Position numbers and translations under genes: made by a program. Source: Pratylenchus scribneri (taxonomy: Eukaryota; Nematoda; Chromadorea; Rhabditida; Pratylenchidae). From it: a stretch of DNA of 64,000 nt. Position 1 is the first letter of the stretch, and every line of letters begins with the position of its first letter. Under the pieces are notes generated by a model, which did not search any database, had not been told where the DNA came from, and saw only the letters and a list, made by a program, of their open reading frames with translations. Below, in pieces: positions 1 to 11,376 of the stretch. Location of the stretch: the NCBI GenBank assembly GCA_030063045.1, contig JAQSEB010000200.1, forward strand, positions 434,001 through 498,000, in the 5' to 3' direction.

Positions 1-139
1 GAAATTTTTGTTATTTGTCATCTTCCTTTTAGAATTTCACGTGAATAATTAAATTTTGTTTGCGCAGTTGCCCTTTATAATTCCTCAGTGTCTTCCTTCA
101 TTTCCCCATTTTCCTTCATTTTCCTTCTATTTTTTCCAA

Positions 140-692
140 ATGAACAATCGACCATTGTCCCCCATTCCTGAAGAGGAATGGCCAACCTTGATCCAAACAA
201 TTGCTTCAATGGATGAAATAAGCAAAGATCCTTTGGAGCTTTGTGGAGAAACGGAATATGCTAAAAGGGAATTTGCCAAATTAATTATTAATTTGGTAGA
301 AAACAGCTTTATGACACTCTCAACTCTCCAATTTCTTTATTTTAAAACCGGCGACTTTTTTGAGTCAGCGTTAACTGATGCCATCAAAATTGCAAGTAGC
401 CGAAATCTATTGGATCCATCTTGGAAGTTAAATTTAATAATTGATTTTTCTAAATTTTTCATAAAGGTGCACGCCTCTCAAACCAATTCTTCAAAAACAG
501 AAAAAAATCCAGTCCATAATGGGAGATGATTCCGAATCAGAAAGCGATGGGGACAATGACCTGATCAGGACTTCGGCTATGGTAGCATCGACAAGCAAAA
601 ATGCCCGTTTTTTGGCTAATGAACTTCCATCTTCTTCTTTGGATGGAAAGATGCAAAAGGCTAAAAATGGAAATACAAATGGGGATGAATGA
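140..692 (+). CDS. Hypothetical 168 aa protein, two exons
   Basis: Two exons, 140-466 and about 513-692, join in frame across a short intron (donor AAG|GTGCAC, acceptor AATCCAG) to give about 168 residues ending at TGA 690-692. A second in-frame acceptor at position 500 would add four residues. The first exon encodes a helical, hydrophobic-patterned segment with no signal peptide. The C-terminal third is polar and low in complexity, starting with an acidic patch (GDDSESESDGDND) followed by Ser, Lys and Asn. I do not recognise the family. The ATG at 140 is the likely start, but the frame is open back to position 56 and a possible splice acceptor (TTTGCGCAG) lies at 58-66, so 5' exons outside the window are possible. 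No function is assigned. Confidence 0.55.
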
Positions 693-1200
693 AATTGGAA
701 TTAACAAAAATAGCAACATTTCAAATCATCAAAATAGTCCATTTAAAAATTTTGATTTAAATATTTCCTTCTTTGATCATTTTTCAACAATTCGAAAATT
801 TTTATTTCTTATTATTCCGCTTTTCCAATTTTAAATTTCATTATTATTTTGAACTATTTTGATAACTAGATATGTGAGGATTAATTTTAGAATCAATATT
901 TTTGGATAAACATTTATCGCCTTTAGTTATTTTTGCAATTCATCGTTTTATTTTCGATCACCAAAAAACAGGCAATCGACTCTTTTCTCCAATGTGTTTT
1001 ATTTTTCATATATTTCCATTTTCTCGATCAACTTTCGCGAGAAAATGTGAAGGAAAAAAATTGATTGGATATGAAATGGAATATTAAGAAGGCAAAAACG
1101 AAAGGAGGAGATAAATGCGGGAATATGGGGATAAAGCAATAAAGAGGACAATGCTAGTGATTGATAAAAAGTGGATATCATTTTAATTTAAAATAGTAAA
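693..1200. other. Intergenic, AT-rich, no gene seen
   Basis: This stretch separates two plus-strand genes. The short open frames on either strand have no splice continuity or recognisable motif. It probably holds the 3' UTR of the first gene and the promoter of the next. Confidence 0.5.
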
Positions 1201-2040
1201 ATGTTCCAATTCCAATTGATTTTCCTTTTATTCCATGGAATGACAGCATTTGAAAACATTTGGGTAAAAAACGGTGAATGCCACCGTCCTTTTGGATTCA
1301 ATGCCCCATGCATTAATTTTAACTCAAATATAACAATAATTTCGCTATGTCTTTGTGAATTATGCCCAACCGGGCCAACTCCTCCAACATCATCCACAAT
1401 TACATTTCGATCAGGTATTAATATCCATTTCAACTTTAATTTCGTTTCTGTAAGATCCACACCAATGCCCATCCGTTCCAACTCCCCCCTGCCCTACTTT
1501 GGCCACATCCACATTTCCACCATCTCAGTCTACAACTAACAGTTGCAATGTTGCGACAATAGAGGTTGAAAAAGTTTAAATTCAGCGAATGATCCCTTTT
1601 AGTCGTCTTCTTCAAAATCGAACCTATCACAAATCCCCATTTCTACCATTGCCCCGGCTTTGTGCCCTTCTATTTTACAAGATCCGTTGAAAAACATTTG
1701 TAAAATTTTGACAAATTCTGTTATTTTCAATTTTCTTTAAGTGTTTTTTACGATTGGTTTGGTTGTTGGTATGGCAATAATGGCAATAATTGGTTGGATT
1801 ATGAAAAAGAAAAAAAGGCGACGCCCCAACATTGCGTTGCACATGAATCGTCATCGGTCACATCCACAATCTCTTTTTCCCCCACTTTTAATTCATCCGC
1901 CTCCGCCACAAAATTCACCTCCTCCTCCTCCTCTTTCTTTGCATGATTTTTCGATTAGTGATGTTTACGATGTACCATTGCCATTGACTCCACATTCACA
2001 TTCACATGAATATGATACGCCCCCCATATCTCGACCATGA
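1201..2040 (+). CDS. Single-pass membrane protein with proline-rich cytoplasmic tail
   Basis: Exons 1201-1414, 1455-1564, 1603-1699 and 1742-2040 join with consistent phase to give about 239 residues. The start ATG opens a hydrophobic signal peptide (MFQFQLIFLLFHGMTAF). The lumenal or extracellular part carries six or more cysteines, including a CLCELC motif, between Thr/Pro/Ser-rich segments. Exon 4 encodes one transmembrane helix (FFTIGLVVGMAIMAIIGW), then a basic stop-transfer run (MKKKKRRR), then a cytoplasmic tail with poly-proline (IHPPPPQNSPPPPPL) and His/Ser repeats. The layout is that of a type I receptor-like or adhesion protein whose tail could bind SH3 or WW domains (inference). 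I do not recognise the family. A polyadenylation signal follows at 2121. Confidence 0.7.
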
Positions 2041-2120
2041 AATATGAATCCATCCGTTCTCATAAAATATTCTTTAACATCATAATTTTTTTATTTTCTG
2101 AATTATTCTTCAAAAGATGT

Positions 2121-2126
2121 AATAAA
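2121..2126 (+). terminator. Polyadenylation signal AATAAA
   Basis: A canonical hexamer 81 nt after the stop of the membrane-protein gene, on the coding strand. Confidence 0.55.
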
Positions 2127-2195
2127 GCAGAGAATGAATGTTCGAATCAAAACGATAAATGAATATGCTTAAAGATTTATTTTAAATTTTTAAGT

Positions 2196-2226
2196 CTCAT
2201 TTGACTGCATTTTGCAGTCAAATGAG
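2196..2226. repeat. Perfect 14-bp inverted repeat (hairpin)
   Basis: CTCATTTGACTGCA (2196-2209) is followed after three bases by its exact reverse complement (2213-2226). It sits a few bases before the start of the minisatellite at 2234 and may mark the edge of a mobile or amplified unit. A transcriptional terminator role is less likely in this setting. Confidence 0.75.
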
Positions 2227-2233
2227 GCTTTAA

Positions 2234-2475
2234 GCTGCTCACATTTTGGCGAACATTTTTCCGGAAAGGGAAAACACATTTTGACGAACATTTTCCGGAA
2301 AGGAAAAACACATTTTGGCGAACATTTTCCGGAAAGAGAAAATACATTTTGGCGAACATTTTTCCGGAAAGGGAAAACACATTTTGACGAACATTTTCCG
2401 GAAAGGAAAAACACATTTTGGCGAACATTTTCCGGAAAGAAAAAACACATTTTGGCGAACATTTTCCGGAAAGTT
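2234..2475. repeat. Minisatellite, about 7 units of 34-35 bp
   Basis: Tandem copies of a unit containing TTTTGGCGAACATTTTCCGG followed by AAAGG and A-rich spacer. Units differ by single substitutions (GGCGAAC/GACGAAC, GGGAAA/GGAAAA/GAGAAA) and by one T. Each unit contains the palindromic core TTTCCGGAAA. All frames stay largely open on both strands because the unit lacks stop codons, which produces spurious ORFs. The array ends just before the first recognisable exon of the Integrator 10-like gene. Confidence 0.9.
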
Positions 2476-2503
2476 AAAATACATTTTATTCTCCCAAAAA
2501 CAG

Positions 2504-3800
2504 ATCCTTTCCATCAATTTGTTTGTGTTCCGGCGAATATATTTTGGGTTGATCCAAGTGGATTGGAATATTTTTGGGTTTACAATTTGGACGCAGAAGA
2601 GGAAGATTCACCAGCAGAAATTGAAATGGATGACGAGGCCAAAAAAACTATTCGAGTTAGTTTTGAGAACTATTAAATGGCAATGAATTCCAAATTTGAA
2701 CAATATTTATTTATTCATCAAATAATTCTCATTTTATTCATTTACTCATCAATTTAATAACAAATTGGCTATAATTATTTCATCAGATTGATACCCATCT
2801 TTTGCAACCAATTCGTCTTCTCAATTCCATTTTTTCCACTGGGCCAGAGGCTGAAAGGGAATTGGCAAATTTGGGAATGGCCAATGCTCATTCCATCGTT
2901 TTGTTGGCATTGATGGCCTCACAAAATTGGAAAAGGGCAGCCGAATTAGTCAATGTATATCCTTCAATGATTCCCAATTTTGCTCAATTTCCAGCGTATT
3001 GAATCTCAAAAAATTCCTGAATCCCAATTGTCCATTCTTCATCTCCAAAAATTGCAAATTCAAATTGGCCTTCGCCAACTTGGCAATTCCTTTAAATTAT
3101 GCTTGAATTTGCTGGCCAATTCCGAAATTCACAAAGATGATGGCAATTTTGCCGAATTTCCAGCCCAAATTGTTTCCCAGGTGAACAATGGCCCATTCAA
3201 TGAATCCATTCCATTATTAAAGGAACCAAATTGGGTCAAATTCAATTCCCAACGCGATGTTCCACTTTTCCTTCGTCTTCTCCTTTTTCACATTTGTTGG
3301 CTTTCGTACGCCAAATGCAAATCTTCCAACAAAATGTCGGAAAAGGATTCTGAATTGTTTTTCCAATCATTGATCCTGTTGGCCCAATCATGTTGGCCAC
3401 AATTCGATTTTGGTCTTTTCCAACAAATTGCCGAACATATTTCGAATAAAGTTAAATAAATTAACAAAATATTCCTCACATTAATTCATTTAAAGGAACA
3501 ATTTCGATGTGCTGGCCTCCTTTCCCGCTTGAGTAATCCAATTTTAATTGGCCATTTACTTGGAATGGAACATGTCAAAATGAATTTCAATTCTCAATCT
3601 GATGAGTATTTAATACTAATTTAAATATTTATTTTTAAATTAATTTATTCAGTGAAATTTATCAAAATCCGGCCGAAATTTTTGAACAAATTATTGCCGA
3701 AAAGGAGAAATTGCCATTTGAGAAATCAGCGAATACAATTTTGATGGAATTTTTGAAAGAAAATGAGGAAAAAATGAAAGAAATTCTCGACAAACTTTGA
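2504..3800 (+). CDS. Integrator complex subunit 10-like protein, C-terminal part
   Basis: Exons 2504-2655, 2787-2954, 2995-3450, 3496-3605 and 3653-3800 join in phase to about 344 residues ending at TGA 3798-3800. The order of conserved helical segments resembles the C-terminal half of metazoan INTS10: a helix like SQNWKRAAELV, then HLQKLQIQIGLRQLG, then DVPLFLRLLLFHICW, then LILLAQSCWPQFDFGLF (compare the W-P-x-x-x-x-L-F region of INTS10), then a helical C-terminus. INTS10 belongs to the Integrator complex, which processes snRNA 3' ends and attenuates RNA polymerase II. The first exon begins at an acceptor (AAAAACAG) in phase 1, so the N-terminal exons are missing. They may lie across the minisatellite or be unrecognised. 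Assignment is by remembered family pattern, not a search. Confidence 0.5.
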
Positions 3801-4165
3801 ATCAACATAATTAATTTAATTTTTAATTAATATTTTTAATAATTAACTAATCTAATTTTTTTTATATAATTTCCTTCTTTGTACAATCAATTCGTCGAAT
3901 AAAATGATGAATAAAAATTGGAAATGAATCACACATTTCATTACCGCAATCCATCTTCTGAATTCATTGCCGCCGTCAAACTTCATCAATTCATTTTCCA
4001 CCCTCCAGCCAGCATCAATTTCTTTCTTTAAAATGTGAGCAAATTACTCCTCCTCCCAATTAACCCCCAATCCATTTCATTCCCACCCCATCGACCCGTT
4101 CAAGGTTTTCTTCCAATTTTTCCAAACTAAAACAAAACCAAATTCTCGCCTTTCATTCTTTTGAA
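3801..4165. other. Intergenic between INTS10-like and TTL genes
   Basis: It contains an AATAAA-type signal near 3899 and pyrimidine-rich sequence before the next start codon. No coding signal was seen. Confidence 0.5.
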
Positions 4166-4794
4166 ATGTTTTCTTCATTAACTCTTCTCCTCTTTTCCTC
4201 CATTCTCATTTCCTCAATTCATGCCGGCATTCTCGGCAATGTTCAGGTTGTATTCTAATTCATTTTCACAATGACCATCTATCCATCCATAGTCGGCTGC
4301 CGTTCGTGGCATTTTATTGTGCAATGGAAAGCCAAGTGTTGGCACAAAAGTAAAACTTTATGATCATGATAGTGAGTGGGGGGAGGGGGATTAATCCAAG
4401 GCAATTTGGCATTATTCATTAGCACTTCCGGACATTGATGATTTAATGGATGAAGGGGTCACCGATGAGGAAGGCCATTTTGAATTGCAGGGAAAGGAGA
4501 CGGAGATCACCAACATTGACCCAAAATTGAATGTTTATCACGTAAAAATGGGAATTTAAACATTTAATATTGTGAATTTGAATGAAGGATTGCAACGATG
4601 AGAATATTCCATGCTTGAAGAAGTTTTCCATTGTGGTCAGTTTAATCCAAATATATTCAATTCATATTTACATTTTGATATAGATTCCGGATGATTATAT
4701 CACCCAAGGTGAAGTACCAAAGAAAACATTCGATGCGGGAACAATCAATTTGGCCGGCAGTTTCTCTGGCGAAAGTCGAGATTGCATAAATTAG
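4166..4794 (+). CDS. Transthyretin-like (TTL) family secreted protein
   Basis: Five exons (4166-4246, 4293-4371, 4423-4541, 4588-4635, 4684-4794) give 145 residues with consistent phase. The signal peptide is MFSSLTLLLFSSILISSIHA. The mature part has the nematode transthyretin-like signature: a strand AAVRGILLCNGKPSVGTKVK, then LYDHDTLPDIDDLMDEG, then TDEEGHFELQG, then a lysine/cysteine segment ending in IPDDYITQGE and TINLAGSF. This large nematode-specific family is secreted. Some members are neuronal or engulfment bridging proteins and others are secreted by parasitic species, so the role of this one cannot be fixed from sequence. The length is typical of the family. Confidence 0.92.
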
Positions 4795-5227
4795 ATGGAG
4801 GAAATTGCATTAAATATTAATAATTAAATATTTTCCAATTATTTCCGTGAATTCATTCAATCAAAACTGCCATAAAATATTGTTCTAAATTCATTCATTT
4901 TATTCAATTTCAAATATTTTCTTTAATAAAAATGGGAAAATCCAAACATTTTTTTTTGTATTTGATGAAAATGTGAAAACCGAATTGAGGGAAGGAAAAT
5001 AATTATTTTGTATTGAATGATGAAGGAATGTTACGGATTTTGTATTGAATAAAATGGGTTTAAAACGGAAGAAAATGCGCTGAAATGGAGGGATTTGGGA
5101 TATAATTGGATGGTGGGGATTGGGGAATATCACGGAAAAAGCAAATTATTGATGGAAGGGGGATTCGATTTTGGGGAGATCGGCAAAGTTAAAATTCAAT
5201 TAAATTGACGGCATTAATCCAATTCAT
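4795..5227. other. Convergent intergenic region
   Basis: It lies between the 3' ends of the TTL gene (plus) and the cog-1-like gene (minus). AT-rich with no supported gene; it contains poly-T and AATAAA-like 3' UTR sequence on both strands. Confidence 0.5.
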
Positions 5228-8200
5228 TCAATTTGTTCCGGTGGCCCCATCCTGTCCGGTCAATTGACGCAAAAATGGGACGAAAAAGGGGAAGGCATTG
5301 AATGGAGGAATTTGAGGATTGGTTAATTGAAATTGAAGTGGAATATAATTATTATTATTGTGATTATTGGGGGATTGAGGAGAAGGATCGGAGATGGGCG
5401 ATTGATGGCCAATTTGTTGTTGAATTGTCGGCGAATTGGCCAAATGAATTTGGGTAGGTGATTTTGGTGTGCCATTTCTTCCATTCTCCTCAATTCCTTC
5501 AGCTTCCACCCTTCTTCTTATTACTTGTTCGGCAGAATCCCTGATAAATTCATTTATTTTGTAAATTCATTTTCCTTTTTCCCAGTCTCACTTTTTCCTC
5601 CATTTTGTTCGTCGATTTTGGAACCAAACCTGAATAAATTAATTGTTCAAATATTTATTTCCAATTTTGCCAATCCCCATTCTCCCAATTCCATTCAATT
5701 TGCGCCATCAATTCCCTCCCAAAATGTGAATTCATTAATCGGACTTTGTGGGGACCGGATGATGGAATATTTTGAATGGATGGAAAAGATGGTCAAAATT
5801 AATTTGAATTACAAAAGATTGGACGGAGGAGAAGGTCAAAATTGGGGAAAAGAGTTTTTTTTTTTTTATAAAAATGCAAACCAAAATGTGATTGGTTGTT
5901 TTTTTGGCATTTAATGGAAGAAAGGAAAGTAAGAAAGGAAGGAAATGAATTGGATTGGATTTTTGCCCAAATGATGGGCCAAATTTGGTTGGGAACAAGT
6001 GGCGGCATAATTTGTTCTTCTCATCCTCATTTTCAATTTCAAATGCCCAATTTTCCCCTTTATTCATTCTCATTTCCTTCCCTTCAAATTTGGCAATTCC
6101 ATCTGCCCCCATTCTGCCCATTCTTTCCTCAAATTTTTGCATAAATTTACTCTTCTTCTTCTTTGATTGTCCGCCTATTCCCTCTCGAATTTGTTGCATT
6201 CAATTTAATGCTTCTTTTGGGACAAATGGACTCATTCAAATTAATCATCCAAGGGGAAAAATGGACCAAAAATGGAATACATCTGCCAGTCCACCCCTTC
6301 CCCTCAAATATAATTCTAAATTTGTCATTTTTAATGCTCATTTCCGCCACTTTCTTGCCCTTCATTTCCCTCCTTCCCCAAAATCATTCCAACTTTAATA
6401 TCTTTTTTCCTTTGATCTTTCCGCCTTACAAAAATGCTTCGTCATTTCTCCCTTATTCGCAACATTTTAACCAATTATTTGGCCATAAATATTTGGGGAA
6501 AATGGCAAAAGGATAGTTGGAAATTGTCAAATATTCTCTTTTTGTAATATTATTTTGTGCATATTCCCACGGTTTTGGTTTTGCATTGTTCCCCTCCCCC
6601 CTTTCCTTCATCAAATAAAATCAAATCGGATGGAATGGGACAAAATTGCCCAAAATGCAACATTCATTCATTCCCTTGTCCAATTCAATTCAATCTCCTT
6701 TCTTTGTTGCCCTTAAATTCTTCCTCTCTTCTCACCTCGGCGGGATGCCCCAAAACGGCAAAGGGAAGATGAAACCCCTTTAAATCCTTTGTGGGAATGA
6801 AATTTGGAATGGGAAAATGCGCAAATGAAGAAAAAGTGCCCCTCAACCCCCTCTTTATTTCCATTTATTATGCGAAAATTAGCTTAAATGGATGGATTGG
6901 AGGCGGCAATCGAATGAAAAAAAACAGGCGGAAATGAAGAAAATGGCGGAAATAAAGTAGGAATGAATTGATCCATAAAAACATTTTAAATTCCCTTCAA
7001 ATTATATTCCAATTCCCGCCAATTTCCATATTCCCCCCCCCCCCCTCAAGGCAATAAATTTTATGGAATTATGTTTTTGGGAAATGGATGGACAAATTTG
7101 GGGAATTGGGGGAGTGGATGATGAGTTTTGCATTAAAAATTAAAACAAAATGGGAAGGAAGAAGCCCCTTGGGAAGAAGTGTGGCACAAAAATGGATGGG
7201 AACACGCGAATAAATGTGGACATTTTATTTGAATTCATTGACATTCATTCATTCATTTTTGGGTGGCAGGCGGAAGGAAGGAAGGATGGAATAATGGGCC
7301 AAAAATGGGGCAGATGTGCCATTTTCCCCTTTCCCTTCCATTGACAATAATCCCTTCCCTTCCCCTTCCTTCTGGCCAAATAATATCCACCCAAAAACAT
7401 CAAAAATTCTCCTCACTAAAACATTTTTGGTTGTAAATTCGCCAAACGGTTCCTTCCTCCTAATCTTTTTGTGTTTTTGTCCACTTTTTATTCTTCCTCT
7501 TTTCCCATAAAATCTCGCCTCGCCTTTTCGGCATCATCAGCCAAAAAAGCACAGAAGGATGAATGACCCCTCCCCCCCCCCCCCCCCCCCCATCCCAACC
7601 AATGGGCTATTTGGAAGATGATAGAGCCAGAGGCAATTGTGGATGAATGGAAGGGAAGGGAAGGGAAGGGCGAACAAATGGATGGAAAGGGGAAGGAAGA
7701 AAGGGAGAGGGGCGATGGGATACTGTACTCCAAATGGGCCCAATTGAATTCATTGGAGAGAATTGGAATTAAAGTTGAGGGGCACTAAATTTTGACATTT
7801 TTTCAGAGAATATTTGTTGGCTTCATCCCACCTCCCCCCTTTCGCCTAAATAAATATGTAATCCTCTCCTCCTCTTATTCTCCTTTTTGCCCATTTTATA
7901 GCTTTAAAATTGCGCCTTTTTCTCGCCGCCTTTATTCTTTCTATTTAAGCAAATACCCAAAATGATGATTGCTTTTTTTGGGGACAAAATGATGGAATGA
8001 ATTGGACCAATTGAATGGAATTTAATTATTTTCCCCTTTCTAATTTATGCCTAATCCCACCTTCACTTGACTTTCGGTCATTGCCAATTCCTTGGCCAAA
8101 TTTGCTCGATCTGTTCCGGCCAAATATTTTGTTTCGCTAAATTTGCTTTCCAACATGTAAATCTGCAATTTTTATTTAATTCCAACTAAGTGTAAAATTT

Positions 8201-9633
8201 GCCACTGACTTGATGTCCACTGAATGTTGGCCTTGATTGTTTTTTGCCGGCATTGATGGATCCGGCCGGGGAATGTTGGGAATTATTGAATGAAAATGGA
8301 TGATGGCCATTTTGGGATTCCATTTGCTGGGAAAGAGGTGGAGTTGGCGAAGATTGTGGAATATTATTGGGACAAAATGGGAAGAAAATGGACGAATGTG
8401 GCTGATTTTGAAGATTAGGGGGAATTGGCAATAATGAAGTAGGAATAGGAGGTAGAGGAGGTGGGGCAGGAGGGATGGATGATGGCGAATTTGTTCCTAA
8501 ATAGAAATGAATTAAAAATATAAAAAGTCATCAATTCAATTCAACTAAAATGTGCATCCTCTCTCCCTCAAATTGGCCATTGACTCATAAAATATTAAAA
8601 AGCCAATCAGAATCAATCATTTTTCAATTTCCGTACATCCTTCTCCCTCCCTTCATTTATTCTACCGTATTCTTCCCCAATCATTTCCAAGAAACTCTTC
8701 CCCATTTCATTTCATATTATTTGGGTCTCCATCCATCCAAAAAGGGGAATTATTGCTGAATGAATCCATCCTTCTTCCTATTTTGGATGTACCCTAATAA
8801 TACATTATTCTTCAACCAAACCCATCCAATCCCCTTGCCTGAATTGAGCAAATATTGGTTAAAGAAAATTGGGTGGAATAATTAAATTTGATTGGAAACA
8901 AAGTTTGCTTATGGAAATGGAATTGGGGCCTACTTGTTTGATGTTCATCGGCAATAATTCCATTTGGGAACAAATTTGTTGGCAACAATGTTGATGGAGG
9001 AGGCCAATTCACCTAAAATTAATTAATTTGAATTAATTTAATTGGATTAATTATTCTAACATTATTTTCCTGTTGATGAATTGATGGCGAAAATGGCAAA
9101 AATGAATGAGGGAATGACGAGGAGGACTTTTGAATTTGGAGAAATAAATTTGCCAATGCAGAAGGAGACAATCCACTATTTGGGAATGGTGCGGAAGGTG
9201 GTGGAGGCGATGAAAAGTTGGCAGACTTTTGGCCGAGAAAATTTTGAATGAATGTTTGCAATAGAATGTTTTGGACATTTTGCGAGGAAATTGGTGCGGT
9301 AGGATGATTTTGAATTGAAGGGGAAAATGAGGAATTGATGGAATTTGTGGATGCCATCGAATTTTGGCCCATTTCATTTTGTTGTTTTTGTTGGTCCTCT
9401 TCACTGTTTTCCTCTCTTTGTCCATCCTCTTTTGCCCCATCCTCCTCCTCCTCTTCTTGTTCGGAACACTTTTCATTGGCCAAAATGTCCTTGATTGAAT
9501 GTTGTTTTGTTTGTTTGAATGTTGTGCCCCCCTCCTCCCCCATTTCGGCATTTGTTGAACACATTTTTGAATTATTTTGAATTGAGGCGGGCGAAGGAGG
9601 CTGCAATTTGTTTTTAATTTTTGGCAAAAACAT
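5228..9633 (-). CDS. cog-1: NKX6-class homeobox transcription factor (cog-1 homologue)
   Basis: Six minus-strand exons (9633-9061, 9012-8934, 8496-8210, 8162-8061, 5629-5592, 5540-5228) join in phase to 463 residues. The homeodomain is split over three exons: [11 protein letters not shown] at the end of exon 3, then [20 protein letters not shown] and [10 protein letters not shown] in exon 4, then [13 protein letters not shown] in exon 5. TFSGHQ and TKYLAG are the NKX6 signature. In C. elegans cog-1 controls neuronal left/right asymmetry and vulva and gonad connection. The N-terminus is Gln/Ser/Pro-rich with an acidic run of Glu (about residues 59-64) and an [14 protein letters not shown] segment that could be a repression motif. 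Intron 4 is 2.4 kb and separates homeodomain helix 2/3 from the recognition helix. The start ATG at 9633 is the first in frame; a 5' exon is possible. Confidence 0.9.
5630..8060 (-). other. 2.4 kb intron inside the homeodomain of cog-1
   Basis: Bounded by the GTGGG donor after QVK and the TTCAG acceptor before VWFQ. It is about fifty times the typical intron here and contains homopolymer C runs (7033-7045 and 7572-7591), purine/pyrimidine-biased blocks and no supported exon. Large introns of developmental regulators often hold enhancers (inference). Confidence 0.7.
7572..7591. repeat. Homopolymer (C)20 tract
   Basis: Twenty consecutive C inside the large cog-1 intron. It reads as G20 in the transcript. 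Confidence 0.95.
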
Positions 9634-9940
9634 TGGAAAACACCTGCGGTTGATAATGTTGGAATGATGGTTGGCTCGAATCCGTCATTCCCTCCTCAAT
9701 TTATGCACAAATTCCCTCCTTTTTTTAATTAACTAAAAATTATTATTAAATTGTGCAAAAATAATAAAAATGTGACGATGGCCAAAAATAGGATTTATTT
9801 TATATATTTAGAATGGAATTTGGCATCAAAAGGCCAATTGGATTTGGATTTGATGATACTACAAAATTATTATACCAAAATAAATAAAGAGGGAAGGGGA
9901 GGCAATTAATTTGGCACCATTTTTGTCATCCAAAAGTGGG

Positions 9941-9978
9941 CGAATGAATGAATGAATGAATGAATGAATGAATGAATG
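9941..9978. repeat. (GAAT)n microsatellite
   Basis: About nine tandem copies of GAAT, with similar shorter arrays near 11540 and 13972-13994. Any coding frame through it is an artefact. Confidence 0.9.
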
Positions 9979-11356
9979 GAATTATTGTATTATAATTTTG
10001 GGGCATTGATGATGCCTTCAATTCAAAATGGAATGAATGAACTCTGATTTTGAGGGGAGTGGTCGGCGGTGGAAATGGAATTAGGACTGATTTTCTCTGA
10101 TTTGTTACGGTTTTGAATGGAGTCATAAAATTGGATGGATGGAGGGGGGAATAAATGTTGAAATGAATTTGTTCAGTCAACAATCATAAAATTGGTTTAA
10201 ATATTTTTGCCGACCAAAAGGCACAATTAAAGTTGGAAATATTAAAAATAATATTGGATTGGGCCAATAAAATTGTAGCCTATTTATTTTCATCTGCCAT
10301 CATTTTTGGTACATAATTAGCATTTTGTAATAATAACAAAAAGGGGGATTAAATGTGGAAAATGTATTTAATATAAAATGGCAACGTAAAATGTTGAATG
10401 ATTATTTTGAAAGAATTGAATTTACTGCAGGGAAAGAGGCCCATTTCTTTTACAAATTCGACAATTGTTGTTCATCATTTCATTTTGGCTGGAGCATTTT
10501 GTTGGCTCAATTAGAGGCCATTGAGAAAGGAGAATGAGGAGGAAGAAAGCCCCACCCCCTAAAGGACAATTGGGGTCGAAATTGAGCGGCGAACATTGGA
10601 AAATTGGGAGGAAGGAAGGGGGACATTGCTCCGCCCAAAGGGATGGAATGGGAAAATGGAATTGACCCCACCCAAAATGCCAATTAAATTCTCTCTCGAA
10701 AAGGAGAAGGAGGCGAATTGCCTGCACTGATGAATGAAATGATTTGCCCAACCAATGAATGAATGGATGAATGGAATTGAATTAAATGATAAAAAGGGAA
10801 GGGGCAGAATATACGGTAATGGAAATGGGATGGGAATGAGGGAGGAATATGAGGTGGATGGGTAATTGGCCTCAAAAATGAAGGAAATTGGAGAAGGAAA
10901 AAACTTTATTTTGCCGAAATGTGTAAAGCTTCTCAATTTTATTGTTGTGCCGAAAAGGATGGATTGGAAATAATAATCCATCCAAAATGAGGAAGGGAGA
11001 GAGAGGGGATTTGGGGGGAAGCCAAAAAGAGGAGAAGAGAAAATGCCGAACTAAAAGGGAGGGAGGAAGAAAGGGGTCATTGTAATATAAATGTTAGGGT
11101 GCCATAATGTTGTTTTTGACAAGTAAAAAGGGGCCTAAAATTGAATCAACAAAAAAGGCGGCAATAATAAAAAAATGGCCATTATATTTTATTGAAGGGA
11201 GAAGACATTTTTGGCCAATTGGAATTGGCATAAAATGAATGAATAAATCCAATGCCAATTTTATTAATCAAAAAATGCGGGAACTAAAAATGCCATTGGC
11301 ATCCATTTTCATATAGCCTGATGTTGGGGGAGGATGGAATTTAAACTAATCTGGGC

Positions 11357-11376
11357 GGGGGGGGGGGGGGGGGGGG
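11357..11376. repeat. Homopolymer (G)20 tract
   Basis: Twenty consecutive G preceded by GGGC, in the region upstream of cog-1. Such a tract can form G-quadruplex structure. Confidence 0.95.

Noticed and set aside
2177..2686. Overlapping ORFs on both strands (repeated FGEHF / MFAKMCF residues)
   Set aside because: Translation of the 34-35 bp minisatellite; open in all frames because of unit composition.
2504..3800. TRAPPC12 (TPR protein) identity
   Set aside because: Considered first, but the WP-LF segment and helix order fit INTS10 better.
9019..9633. Single-exon reading of the cog-1 N-terminal frame to a stop at 9019
   Set aside because: The frame crosses a good donor (AAT|GTTAGA at 9060) and joins the next exon in phase towards the homeodomain.
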